A stretch of 64,000 nt of DNA from UBA2883 sp964017965 (GCA_964017965.1 CAXHNV010000001.1:62001-126000), one strand, 5' to 3'; shown: positions 33,781-42,405, numbered from the stretch's first letter. Numbers and translations: made by a program. The notes: a model not told the origin generated them from the letters alone.

Positions 33781-35132
33781 TATATCTGATTATTGAATTC
33801 TCTAACACCATACACCCAGTTATCCGTCTGAGTTAAGTCTTTTTCGGCAATATCAGTCGGAATACCTGCGTGATGAATTTTTGGTATTAAATATGATGCA
33901 GGGTATTCAATTGGGTTTGGATTATCGTCATCAGTATCGTGACAGATAAACGATAACTCACCGTTTGCATCAGTCTTCGCACCAACGATAGTAATCTCGT
34001 GACCGCCTCTGATATAGTTGTTTTCATCGGTCATCGTATAGCCGATAATGATATTTTTACCGGTATTCAAAGTTTCTAAAAGCTGGTTCTTAACTGTATC
34101 ATAAGTAGCTTCATAACCGACAACTTTCTGGTTTTCATCAACTTTTTGGTAAGTAACTGATGTGATATTCTTGTCTTCTACTACTGATTCTAAGAAAGTC
34201 TTCTCAAAATCAATCAGACCTTTGTTATCGTTAGAAAATTTACCCGCTCTACTGTCATCAAGCGTATTATAAGACTGTTGAGAACCGATATTCATAAACG
34301 CTGATTGCATAAGAACATCGATTGGTGAACGTTCAAGTTCGTCTTGATGTTTTTCCTGTATTTGTTCTCTGATAAACGCATTTTCATCAGGTGCAATCTT
34401 TAATGTAGCGGTATTAAAATCTTTTGCTTCGTAAGGCACCTCAAACGCATTCAATAACCAAATCGCATCGAGAGCCTTATCTGACAAGCTATCAAGCTTG
34501 ATAGTTTTCTGAACCGATTTTTGAGGAGAGGTCAAGCCTTCCGCAAACCTTGTGAATTCAGCAGGGTTGGTTGATGCGAGGTTAAACTCTTCACTTGCCG
34601 CAACACAACAACCTGAATACATTTGGCTTAAATCTGTTTTTACAATCCCGCGTTCAATCATGTCCTTAGAATCTGTTAATTTATCAAGAACCTGAGACTC
34701 GTATTCTTCCGGAATATCTCCAAACCGTTGGGTTATAACGTGAGGGTTATAAATTGTTTGGATTGTATGTTTCAACAAAACATCTTTATCCATGCCTGCA
34801 GCTCTTTCGGTTGTTGACATTTTATACAAATTATCAAGAGCCGTAGACTTGTCGTTTGAACCATTTTTCAATAACGCGCCTCTTTTTAACAATGTTTCCA
34901 GCATCTTTCTTTCATCCGGACCGAGTTGTTTTGTTAAGTGTTTGTATTTTTTCTTCTCATCTTTTGTAGCTAAGCGTGTTCTTACAGCAACATCATTACC
35001 TGTTGCGGAAGCTCCGCAAAACGAAGGTTTTGAAGCGTAATTAGCTGTTATAGGTGATGTTGTTTTATCAACTGATTTTGCACCACTAACAGCATAATTA
35101 GATATAGCACTATTGTAATTAACACTTAACAT
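33780..35132 (-). CDS. papain-fold-like protein with Cys-His-Asp residues, unknown family
   Basis: A 450-aa protein without signal peptide. The N-terminal 40 residues are Ser/Asn/Ala-rich and contain K-P-S-F-C-G-A-S, a Phe-x-Gly element also seen in the small protein at 741-1001. Near residue 174 is Q-M-Y-S-G-C-C-V-A-A-S, near 377 G-G-H-E-I-T-I-V-G-A, and near 395 C-H-D-T-D-D-D-N-P, the order expected for a papain-like Cys-His-Asp/Asn enzyme. TATATA lies five bases before the ATG with no ribosome-binding site. The target is unknown; a lineage-specific effector or protease is inferred. Confidence 0.6.
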   Translation of the reverse strand: MLSVNYNSAISNYAVSGAKSVDKTTSPITANYASKPSFCGASATGNDVAVRTRLATKDEKKKYKHLTKQLGPDERKMLETLLKRGALLKNGSNDKSTALDNLYKMSTTERAAGMDKDVLLKHTIQTIYNPHVITQRFGDIPEEYESQVLDKLTDSKDMIERGIVKTDLSQMYSGCCVAASEEFNLASTNPAEFTRFAEGLTSPQKSVQKTIKLDSLSDKALDAIWLLNAFEVPYEAKDFNTATLKIAPDENAFIREQIQEKHQDELERSPIDVLMQSAFMNIGSQQSYNTLDDSRAGKFSNDNKGLIDFEKTFLESVVEDKNITSVTYQKVDENQKVVGYEATYDTVKNQLLETLNTGKNIIIGYTMTDENNYIRGGHEITIVGAKTDANGELSFICHDTDDDNPNPIEYPASYLIPKIHHAGIPTDIAEKDLTQTDNWVYGVREFNNQI

Positions 35133-35210
35133 ACATTTATATAAAGGTTCAAAACTTCAAAAAATTGCGGGTTTATAGTATATTTATTAATATTTATTAA
35201 CAGGGTGATA

Positions 35211-36173
35211 ATGAAGTATAAAAAGTTAACAAAATCACAAATAGCTATTTCTATAGACCGATTAACGAGGTTCAAACCCGTTGAAGAAAAGTACCTCAGG
35301 GTTTTTAAAGATATTATCATCTCAAACCTTATTGAACCTAAATATAAGAAACAAGCTTTAGACAATATGGATTACACTCAGATACGCGATATCGCAACAG
35401 AGATATTCAATGCTTCCGTAGAAGGCAGCGCGGATTTAACAGTAAACAATTGTTTAAAAGATTATGAGTGTGAAATATCAAAGCTTTCATCAGAAACGAT
35501 AAAACTTTTAGATAATACGTTAAACTTTTCAGGAGCGCTAAAATATACAGAAAAGCCCCTGCCTCAAAACTTACAGTGGTTAAAAGATATTGCGGATAAA
35601 AAAGATACCGTTAAACTCCGAAAACAAAACGGAACACTTTTTCCTATAGAAAAGATTGTTATCGCAGAAGGTATAACAGAAGAGATATTATTACCGAAGT
35701 TTTCTGATTTATGCGGATATAATTTTGACGAGAACGGGGTTAAGATTATTGCTGCAGGCGGTAAAAATCAGGTGGTTAAACTGTATTATAAACTCTATAA
35801 AGACCTGAATTTGCCGATTTTTATCCTGCTCGATAAGGACGCTGAAAGCAACGAAGAACTCATTAACCATAAACTCAGAAAACAGGATAAGGTTTACCTT
35901 TTGGATAGCGGCGAGTTCGAAGATTTGCTGCCTAAAAAACTAATCGTCAGCACAATAAATAACGAATTTAAAAACTTTGTTAAAACAAGCGTTTCAGAGC
36001 TTTTTAATCAGGATTTGTCAACCGTTAAAATCTTAGAAGAGTTTTTCAAAGAAAAATGTCTGCACGAGTTTAAAAAAGCCGAGTTTGCAACACGCGTAAA
36101 ACAACAAACAACCTCTGTTAACGATATATCAGAGGAGGTTAAAAAAATTATTGAAGAGATAAAAAAATTATAG
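35211..36173 (+). CDS. stand-alone OLD-type TOPRIM domain protein
   Basis: About 320 aa. The middle part is a TOPRIM fold as in OLD-family nucleases: I-V-I-A-E-G-I-T-E-E (catalytic Glu near 154), then I-F-I-L-L-D-K-D-A-E-S (Asp pair near 206), and G-E-F-E-D-L-L-P. OLD proteins usually carry an N-terminal ABC ATPase; here no Walker motif exists, only about 140 helical residues. Start set at the ATG with AGGGTGAT upstream. A nuclease or defence role is possible but not shown; no partner ATPase is adjacent. Confidence 0.7.
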   Translation: MKYKKLTKSQIAISIDRLTRFKPVEEKYLRVFKDIIISNLIEPKYKKQALDNMDYTQIRDIATEIFNASVEGSADLTVNNCLKDYECEISKLSSETIKLLDNTLNFSGALKYTEKPLPQNLQWLKDIADKKDTVKLRKQNGTLFPIEKIVIAEGITEEILLPKFSDLCGYNFDENGVKIIAAGGKNQVVKLYYKLYKDLNLPIFILLDKDAESNEELINHKLRKQDKVYLLDSGEFEDLLPKKLIVSTINNEFKNFVKTSVSELFNQDLSTVKILEEFFKEKCLHEFKKAEFATRVKQQTTSVNDISEEVKKIIEEIKKL

Positions 36174-36174
36174 T

Positions 36175-36402
36175 TTATTTGTAATCGTCGTTACGCCAAT
36201 CACGCATTTGTTGTTCAAAATCATCGGAGAAATCATACTCTAGCTCGTCTTTTGCCATTTCAACACTAGATTGAGCGTCTTTTTTGCTAAGCGCTTTTAA
36301 TCCGGCTTCGTTTGAACCGCTATAATCGGTACGAGCACGACTCATTGATGAAGTTGCGCTTGAAAACATATTTCCGGCTGCTTGATTGACTCTGCCGATC
36401 AT
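36175..36402 (-). CDS. small hydrophilic protein, unknown
   Basis: A 75-aa protein with GGAGAG before its ATG. Ser/Ala-rich N-terminal half (M-F-S-S-A-T-S-S-M-S-R-A-R) and acidic/aromatic C-terminus (D-F-S-D-D-F-E-Q-Q-M-R-D-W). No family recognised. Convergent with the TOPRIM gene, one base between stops. Confidence 0.65.
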   Translation of the reverse strand: MIGRVNQAAGNMFSSATSSMSRARTDYSGSNEAGLKALSKKDAQSSVEMAKDELEYDFSDDFEQQMRDWRNDDYK

Positions 36403-36509
36403 TTTAGCTCTCCAAAATAGTACTAATTACATGTATAACAAGTATTTGAGCACTTATTGAATTTCAAGATTAATATAATATTTACAAAAGTTTATGATAA
36501 AATTTATGT

Positions 36510-37352
36510 ATGGCGAAAGTTGATTTACATATACACAGCAATTTTTCTGACGGGAGCGACACGGTTGAAGAACTCGCAAAAAAAATTGTTGAATCGGATA
36601 TAAAAATCTTTGCATTAACAGACCACGATACAATCGACGGTTGCAAAGAAATCGGGCAATATTTGGATAAAGGTACCATTTTTATCCCGTCGATTGAACT
36701 AACTTGCGAATATGAAAACGCAAGATGTCATATCCTGGGTTTCAACTGTGACATCAACAATGAAGAGCTTAATAACTTAATAAAAAAAGGTAGAATACTA
36801 CGTAAAAATAAGCTTGAAACACGGATTCAGTTCTTAAAAGACAGGTGGGGAATAGAACTAACGCAAGATGAACGTGATTGGTTATATTCACGCAATAGCG
36901 TCGTAAAAACGCACGTAGCAAACGTTTTGGTCAATAGAGGACTTGCTGATAACAATGTTGATGCGATGAAAAAATACTTAAAAGGCTGTAAAACACCTAA
37001 CAGCAAATTTGATAGAAAAGAGGCTATTTCAGCTATAGTTTCAGCAGGTGGAATTCCTGTCTGGGCGCATGCTCTCGGCGGTGAAGGTGAAGAGCATATT
37101 TCACCGGAACTATTCTATAAACGGTTTGAAGTCATGAAATCTGACGGGATTCAAGGGTTGGAATGCTACTATTCACGTTATAACGATAGCGAAATAGAAT
37201 TTTTGAAGACTGTAGCAAAAGAAAACAACATGCTTATAAGCGGCGGAAGCGATTACCACGGAACGAATAAAGATATCCCTATTTGTAAACTTAACACAGC
37301 CAATAACAGCGTGGATTCTAAGGAATTGACCGTTTTAGAGAAAATATTCTAA
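36510..37352 (+). CDS. PHP-domain phosphoesterase
   Basis: A 280-aa PHP protein resembling RNase AM / 3',5'-nucleoside bisphosphate phosphatase (YciV-like). Metal-binding motifs are D-L-H-I-H-S-N-F-S-D-G-S, L-T-D-H-D-T-I-D-G, P-S-I-E-L-T-C, C-H-I-L-G-F and S-G-G-S-D-Y-H-G. It probably hydrolyses pAp or short RNA 5' ends. TAAAAT (36498-36503) lies six bases before the ATG and no ribosome-binding site is visible. Confidence 0.85.
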   Translation: MAKVDLHIHSNFSDGSDTVEELAKKIVESDIKIFALTDHDTIDGCKEIGQYLDKGTIFIPSIELTCEYENARCHILGFNCDINNEELNNLIKKGRILRKNKLETRIQFLKDRWGIELTQDERDWLYSRNSVVKTHVANVLVNRGLADNNVDAMKKYLKGCKTPNSKFDRKEAISAIVSAGGIPVWAHALGGEGEEHISPELFYKRFEVMKSDGIQGLECYYSRYNDSEIEFLKTVAKENNMLISGGSDYHGTNKDIPICKLNTANNSVDSKELTVLEKIF

Positions 37353-37413
37353 CTTGACGATAGATATGAAAAGCCTTAATATATAAAATGAAGCAGATTA
37401 ATAGGAGGCTATT

Positions 37414-37734
37414 ATGAAAAAAGTTATTGTTATGTTAACAGCTTTGTGCGTATTGGCATTAACAGGTGTTGTTTCAACTGTTTCAGCAGGTGAAGTAGCA
37501 AACCAAGTACAACAAGAATGTTGCAAATGCTGTCCGGACGGCTGTACTTGCGGTGATTGCGATTGCTGTAAAGCAAAATGCAATTGTTGCGAAGATTGTA
37601 CTTGTGGAAATTGTGACTGCTGCAAGGGTAAATGTGATTGCAAATGTTGCGACAAATGCACTTGTGACAAATGCGACTGTGGCAAATGCCCTGCTTGCAA
37701 AGACAAAAAATGCAAATGCAAAAAATCAAAATAG
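37414..37734 (+). CDS. exported metallothionein-like cysteine-rich protein
   Basis: 106 aa. Residues 1-25 form a signal peptide (K-K-V-I-V-M-L-T-A-L-C-V-L-A-L-T-G, A-G cleavage region). The mature part of about 80 residues contains 29 cysteines in C-C, C-x-C and C-x-x-C spacing, with a repeated unit C-T-C-G-D-C-D-C-C-K-A-K-C / C-T-C-G-N-C-D-C-C-K-G-K-C / C-T-C-D-K-C-D-C-G-K-C. Other residues are mostly Lys, Asp and Gly. AGGAGG precedes the ATG and a strong terminator follows, so it is a monocistronic gene. Metal binding outside the cytoplasm is inferred. Confidence 0.8.
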   Translation: MKKVIVMLTALCVLALTGVVSTVSAGEVANQVQQECCKCCPDGCTCGDCDCCKAKCNCCEDCTCGNCDCCKGKCDCKCCDKCTCDKCDCGKCPACKDKKCKCKKSK

Positions 37735-37750
37735 TTTGGTTTTTTAAGCA

Positions 37751-37784
37751 AAAAAGAGGTAACCTTATGGTTATCTCTTTTTTT
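37751..37784 (+). terminator. terminator after the Cys-rich gene
   Basis: AAAAAGAGGTAACC-TTAT-GGTTATCTCTTTTT, one G-U pair, followed by more T. Confidence 0.9.
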
Positions 37785-37976
37785 GTAACAAATTATTAAG
37801 AAAATGAATCAAAAAAAGCAATTTTTTTATACAAAAATACTTTATAAAAGTATAAAGCTCTCTCTTCTTATTTAAACGGACAGACCTTGATAACAAGGTC
37901 TTTTTTTTATGCTTATTTTAGTTTGTTTGGTATATAATATTTTTGTACACTGGTAGTTAAAAAGAAAGGTTTTCAA
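37785..37976 (+). promoter_or_regulatory. intergenic region with an orphan terminator and the pfp promoter
   Basis: About 190 bp. It contains AT-rich promoter-like sequence (around 37830-37855), then a second hairpin AGACCTTG-ATAA-CAAGGTCT with eight T (37884-37910), then TATAAT-like sequence (around 37931) and AAAGG before the pfp ATG. The hairpin has no gene before it, so it may end a small RNA or attenuate pfp. Confidence 0.5.
37884..37910 (+). terminator. orphan terminator upstream of pfp
   Basis: Eight-bp stem AGACCTTG / CAAGGTCT, loop ATAA, eight T residues; lies about 100 bp after the previous terminator with no ORF between. Confidence 0.85.
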
Positions 37977-39656
37977 ATGAAAAATTTATCACCATTACAA
38001 ATTGAAAGATTAAAATATCAACCAAAATTACCTTCATCATTATCAGAAGGTATCAACAGATTGGCAGCTGAAGAAGGAAACAAGACAGAATCAGTAGCTA
38101 ACCAAGCTGAAATCCAAGAATTATTCAAAAACACATACGGCAAACCAACCGTAACATTCAAATCATCATCAAACTCAAACAGCTATGATGTTATGAATGT
38201 CGGCGTTATCTTATCAGGCGGTCAAGCACCTGGCGGACACAACGTTATCGCCGGTTTGTATGACGCTATCAAACAAGCTAACCCTTCTAACAAACTTTAC
38301 GGTTTCTTAGGCGGTCCTAGCGGTATTATTGACGGCGAATACGTTGAATTTAACGACGAATTCATCAACGATTACAGAAACACAGGCGGTTTCGATATCA
38401 TCGGATCAGGCAGAACTAAACTTGAAACAGAAGAACAGTTCAAAAAATCATTGGCTGTATGTCAAAAATTAGGTATCAAAGCTGTTGTTATTATCGGCGG
38501 TGACGACTCTAATACAAACGCAGCATTGTTAGCTGAATGGTTTGTTGCTAATAACGCAGGTATCCAAGTTATCGGTTGCCCTAAAACAATCGACGGCGAC
38601 CTTAAGAACGAACAAATCGAAATCTCTTTCGGGTTCGATACAGCTACAAAAACTTATGGCGAACTTATCGGAAACATCCAAAGAGACGCTAATTCAGCTA
38701 AGAAATACTGGCACTTTATCAAGATTATGGGTAGAAGTGCTTCTCACGTAGCTTTAGAAGCAGCTCTTCAAACTCAACCTAATATCACTTTGATATCAGA
38801 AGAAGTAGAAGCTAAGAAAATGTCATTGTCTTCAATCATCGATTACATGACAGACATTATCGTAAGACGTTCTGAAAACAAAAAGAACTTCGGTATCGCA
38901 GTTATCCCGGAAGGTTTGATTGAATTCATCCCTGAAATGGGCGCTATGATTGCTAACTTAAACGATATTATGAGCTCTTTGGAAAAAGACAGCAAATACT
39001 CTTCAGCTGGTGAAAATGAAAAATTCGCTATCATTGAAAACACACTTTCAAGCGAAAACGCTAGCGTATTCTCATCATTACCAACATTGATTAAATCACA
39101 GTTGTTAATGGACAGAGACCCACACGGTAACGTTCAGGTTTCTAAGATTGAAACTGAAAAACTTTTAATCTCTATGATTGAAGAAAAGTTAGCAGGATTG
39201 AAATCTGCCGGTAAATACAACGGTAAGTTCTCAGCACAATCACACTTCTTCGGATATGAAGGACGTTGTGCATTCCCTTCAAACTTTGACGCTGACTACT
39301 GTTACTCATTAGGCTTCAACGCGTTTGCATTGATTAGCTTCGGTTTAACAGGATACTTGTCATCAGTAAGAAACCTTACTGCACCTGCTTCTGAATGGGT
39401 AGCAGGCGGTGTTCCTTTGACAATGATGATGAACATGGAAAGACGTCACGGTGAAATGAAACCGGTTATCAAGAAAGCTTTAGTTGAACTTGACGGACCT
39501 GTATTCAAGCAGTTGGCTGACAACAGAGAAGACTGGGCAATGAACGACAAATACTTGTTCCCTGGTGCTATTCAGTACTTCGGACCAAGCGCGGTTGCTG
39601 ATATCACAACAAGAACATTGGCACTTGAACAGTCTAAAAAGTTATTAAATGTTTAA
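37977..39656 (+). CDS. pfp: pyrophosphate-dependent 6-phosphofructokinase
   Basis: A 559-aa long-type PFP. The PPi-specific motif G-G-D-D-S-N-T-N-A (near 175; ATP enzymes have G-G-D-G-S) and P-K-T-I-D-G-D-L-K-N are visible, as are G-V-I-L-S-G-G-Q-A-P-G-G-H-N and G-R-S-A-S-H-V-A-L-E. It reversibly phosphorylates fructose-6-phosphate with pyrophosphate, saving ATP in fermentative glycolysis. It is a single-gene unit with a terminator on each side. Confidence 0.95.
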   Translation: MKNLSPLQIERLKYQPKLPSSLSEGINRLAAEEGNKTESVANQAEIQELFKNTYGKPTVTFKSSSNSNSYDVMNVGVILSGGQAPGGHNVIAGLYDAIKQANPSNKLYGFLGGPSGIIDGEYVEFNDEFINDYRNTGGFDIIGSGRTKLETEEQFKKSLAVCQKLGIKAVVIIGGDDSNTNAALLAEWFVANNAGIQVIGCPKTIDGDLKNEQIEISFGFDTATKTYGELIGNIQRDANSAKKYWHFIKIMGRSASHVALEAALQTQPNITLISEEVEAKKMSLSSIIDYMTDIIVRRSENKKNFGIAVIPEGLIEFIPEMGAMIANLNDIMSSLEKDSKYSSAGENEKFAIIENTLSSENASVFSSLPTLIKSQLLMDRDPHGNVQVSKIETEKLLISMIEEKLAGLKSAGKYNGKFSAQSHFFGYEGRCAFPSNFDADYCYSLGFNAFALISFGLTGYLSSVRNLTAPASEWVAGGVPLTMMMNMERRHGEMKPVIKKALVELDGPVFKQLADNREDWAMNDKYLFPGAIQYFGPSAVADITTRTLALEQSKKLLNV

Positions 39657-39674
39657 TCACGTTTTTTATAATTA

Positions 39675-39712
39675 AATCGGGGCGCTTGAATATAAAGCAC
39701 CCCGATTTTTTA
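39675..39712 (+). terminator. terminator after pfp
   Basis: AATCGGGG ... CCCCGATT stem followed by T-tract. Confidence 0.9.
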
Positions 39713-39801
39713 TGTATATTTGTTAAAAATGCAGTATTTTAAGCATTTTTGTGGTACAATGTTGTCAAAGAATTAGGAAATGGCTTGAGGAGAAATTATA
39801 A

Positions 39802-42240
39802 ATGACACAAGGTTATGATGCCAGTAATATTAGGGTACTTGAAGGCTTGGAAGCTGTTAGAATGCGTCCGGGTATGTACATCGGTTCAACCTCTCAAAGA
39901 GGTTTGCACCACTGTATCTACGAAATCGTTGATAACTCTATCGACGAATCATTAGCAGGCTACTGTACAGAAATAAGAGTTACCGTACACAAAGACAACA
40001 GTGTAACAGTAGAAGACAACGGTCGTGGTATCCCTGTTGATATTAAATCTGAAACAGGTAAATCAGCGTTAGAAATCGTTCACACAGTGCTTCACGCAGG
40101 CGGAAAGTTCGGTGACGGCGGCTATAAAGTATCAGGCGGTCTTCACGGCGTTGGTGCGTCTGTTGTAAACGCTCTATCAGAAAAAATGGTTGTCGAAGTT
40201 TCACGTCAAGGTTTTGTTTGGAAACAACAATACCTTAGAGGTGAAGCAACAGCTCCTGTTGAAAAAGGTAAAGAAACACTTAAAACAGGTACTAAATCAA
40301 CTTTCTGGCTCGACCCTGAAATCTTTACAGAAACAACCGTTATCGATAACGACGTTATCGCTACAAGATTCAGAGAAATGGCGTTCCTTAACAAAGGTCT
40401 AAAAATCGTGCTTCTTGATGAACGTGACGGTCAACCTGATGAACAAAGTTTTCACTACGAAGGCGGTATCGCAAGCTACGTTGAATACTTGAACAAGAAC
40501 AAAACTCCTATGTTCGAAAAACCTGTTTACATCGACAAAGAAGTTGACGGCATGAGAGTTGAAGTTGCTATGCAATACACTGATTCATACAGTGAATCAA
40601 TTCTCTCATTCGCTAACAACATCAATACACACAACGGCGGTACCCACTTAACAGGGTTCAGAAACGCTATAACCCGTGTATTAAACGATTACGCAAGAAA
40701 GAACAATATCCTAAAAGATAACGACCAAAACCTTTCAGGTGACGATGTTAGAGAAGGTTTAACAGCTATCGTCAGCGTTAAATTAAGCAACCCTGAATTC
40801 GAAGGTCAGACAAAAGAAAAATTAGGCAGCCAAGAGGCTATGGGTGCTGTTCAAGACGCTGTTAAAGAAAAATTCCAAGAATGGTTAGAGTTTAACCCTA
40901 AAATTTCTAAACAGATTATTGAAAAAACACTTCAAGCTCAAAGAGCAAGAGAAGCTGCTCGTAAAGCAAGAGAACTTACACGACGTAAAAACGTTCTTGA
41001 ATCATCAACTTTGCCGGGTAAACTTGCAGACTGTTCAAACAGAGACCCTGCAAACTGCGAAATCTACATCGTTGAGGGTGATTCAGCTGGCGGTTCTGCT
41101 AAACAGGGCAGAAACAGAATGTTCCAGGCTATCTTGCCGTTAAGAGGTAAAATCCTTAACGTTGAAAAAGCAAGACTTGATAAAATCTATAACAGTGATT
41201 CTATTCAGTCTATGGTTCAAGCGTTCGGTATCAAGATTAGCAGAAACCCTGAAGAAGTTGATATCTCTAAACTCAGATATCACAAGATTATCATCATGAC
41301 CGATGCTGACGTCGACGGCGCTCACATCAGAACATTGATGTTAACATTCTTCTTCAGATACGCAAGACCTATGATTGAAGAAGGTTACGTTTATATCGCA
41401 CAACCGCCTCTATTCAAGGTTACAAGCGGTAAAACATCAGAATACCTATATGATGAAAAAGCTATGGATAAGATGTTAAAAGAACGCGGTATTAAGAACC
41501 TTTCATTGACAAACAGAAGCGGTTCTAAATCATTAAGCGGTGATGAACTTATCGCTATGATTGGTAATATGACAACGTTCTATCGTTCTTACAACAACCC
41601 TATCTTGAACATCATACCTTCTGTTGTATTGAGAGGTTTGATAAGATCAGAAATTACGGTTGAAGACTTTGAAGACCAAACAAGAATGAACGAAATCATC
41701 GCGTACTTGCAACATTATTTGAAAGACCACGCTGAGAATTATAACGTAACAGAAGCTAAGGACTACTCTGTAGAACTTAAATACAGCCCTGAAAACGCAC
41801 GTTATAACATCGTTCTTCACCTTGGCGAAGACGAAACAGAATTGATTACACCTAATATCATTAAGAGTAACGAGTTCAAGAGATTGAAAAACTCTTACCC
41901 TATCATCAGAGACTTCTTGATAGAAGAAGAACAGGTGTTGTATCTTCAAACAGACGAAACAAGAATGGAAATGACATCGTTTGAACAACTACAAAAGACT
42001 ATTGATGACAGAGGTCAAAAAGGTTTGACTATTCAACGATTCAAAGGTTTAGGTGAAATGATGCCGCAACAGTTATGGGAAACTACAATGGACCCTAAGA
42101 CAAGAACATTGTTAAAGGTTAATGTAGAAGACGCGATGTTATGCGACCAGTTGTTCGACGTGTTAATGGGTGATAAGGTTGAGCCGAGAAGGGACTTCAT
42201 CCAAACCCACGCACAGTACGCAACAAACATTGATACATAG
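39802..42240 (+). CDS. gyrB: DNA gyrase subunit B (long form)
   Basis: An 812-aa GyrB. The GHKL ATPase has Y-E-I-V-D-N-S-I-D-E and G-L-H-G-V-G-A-S-V-V-N-A-L; the TOPRIM region has E-G-D-S-A-G-G-S-A-K and M-T-D-A-D-V-D-G-A-H-I-R; the C-terminus ends with Q-R-F-K-G-L-G-E-M. The roughly 170 residues between the TOPRIM and C-terminal parts correspond to the insertion known from proteobacterial GyrB; many bacteria have the short form of about 640 aa. GAGGAG stands nine bases before the ATG. Confidence 0.96.
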   Translation: MTQGYDASNIRVLEGLEAVRMRPGMYIGSTSQRGLHHCIYEIVDNSIDESLAGYCTEIRVTVHKDNSVTVEDNGRGIPVDIKSETGKSALEIVHTVLHAGGKFGDGGYKVSGGLHGVGASVVNALSEKMVVEVSRQGFVWKQQYLRGEATAPVEKGKETLKTGTKSTFWLDPEIFTETTVIDNDVIATRFREMAFLNKGLKIVLLDERDGQPDEQSFHYEGGIASYVEYLNKNKTPMFEKPVYIDKEVDGMRVEVAMQYTDSYSESILSFANNINTHNGGTHLTGFRNAITRVLNDYARKNNILKDNDQNLSGDDVREGLTAIVSVKLSNPEFEGQTKEKLGSQEAMGAVQDAVKEKFQEWLEFNPKISKQIIEKTLQAQRAREAARKARELTRRKNVLESSTLPGKLADCSNRDPANCEIYIVEGDSAGGSAKQGRNRMFQAILPLRGKILNVEKARLDKIYNSDSIQSMVQAFGIKISRNPEEVDISKLRYHKIIIMTDADVDGAHIRTLMLTFFFRYARPMIEEGYVYIAQPPLFKVTSGKTSEYLYDEKAMDKMLKERGIKNLSLTNRSGSKSLSGDELIAMIGNMTTFYRSYNNPILNIIPSVVLRGLIRSEITVEDFEDQTRMNEIIAYLQHYLKDHAENYNVTEAKDYSVELKYSPENARYNIVLHLGEDETELITPNIIKSNEFKRLKNSYPIIRDFLIEEEQVLYLQTDETRMEMTSFEQLQKTIDDRGQKGLTIQRFKGLGEMMPQQLWETTMDPKTRTLLKVNVEDAMLCDQLFDVLMGDKVEPRRDFIQTHAQYATNIDT

Positions 42241-42261
42241 ATCGAGGGAGCTGAGGGCGAA

Positions 42262-42301
42262 GTGCCTTTGCATAGTGATGAAATCACGCAAAGCAAAGCA
42301 C
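42262..42301 (+). ncRNA. structured 3' element after gyrB
   Basis: Three consecutive stems GTGC / GCAC, CTTTGC / GCAAAG and GTGAT / ATCAC nest into one long hairpin with GAA loop, ATA bulge and CAAA bulge. It lies between the gyrB stop and its terminator, in a stretch more GC-rich than usual. Confidence 0.5.
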
Positions 42302-42333
42302 GTAGACCCGTTAAACGCGACCGAGTAAATAAA

Positions 42334-42364
42334 AAAAAGGGCTGATAAAATCAGCCCTTTTTTG
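42334..42364 (+). terminator. terminator after gyrB
   Basis: AAAGGGCTGA-TAAAA-TCAGCCCTTT plus T-tract. Confidence 0.92.
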
Positions 42365-42370
42365 ATATTT

Positions 42371-42405
42371 TTGACTGAAAAATATATGTGACATATAATC
42401 TTGTT
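42371..42405 (+). promoter_or_regulatory. uvrB promoter, leaderless type
   Basis: TTGACT (42371-42376), 17-bp spacer, TATAAT (42394-42399); the uvrB ATG starts six bases later, where transcription itself would begin. Confidence 0.85.

Noticed and set aside
33308..33811. 167-aa Ser-rich frame on the minus strand
   Set aside because: It is the antisense of the Glu-codon-rich minE tail (GAA/GAG read backwards as TTC/CTC and TCT/TCC).
37398..37751. His/Gln/Ser-rich frames opposite the cysteine-rich gene
   Set aside because: They mirror the repeated TGC/TGT codons; only the plus-strand frame has a signal peptide, ribosome-binding site and terminator.
42388..42405. Upstream GTG start for uvrB
   Set aside because: It lies inside the -10 region of the uvrB promoter and adds residues not typical for UvrB.
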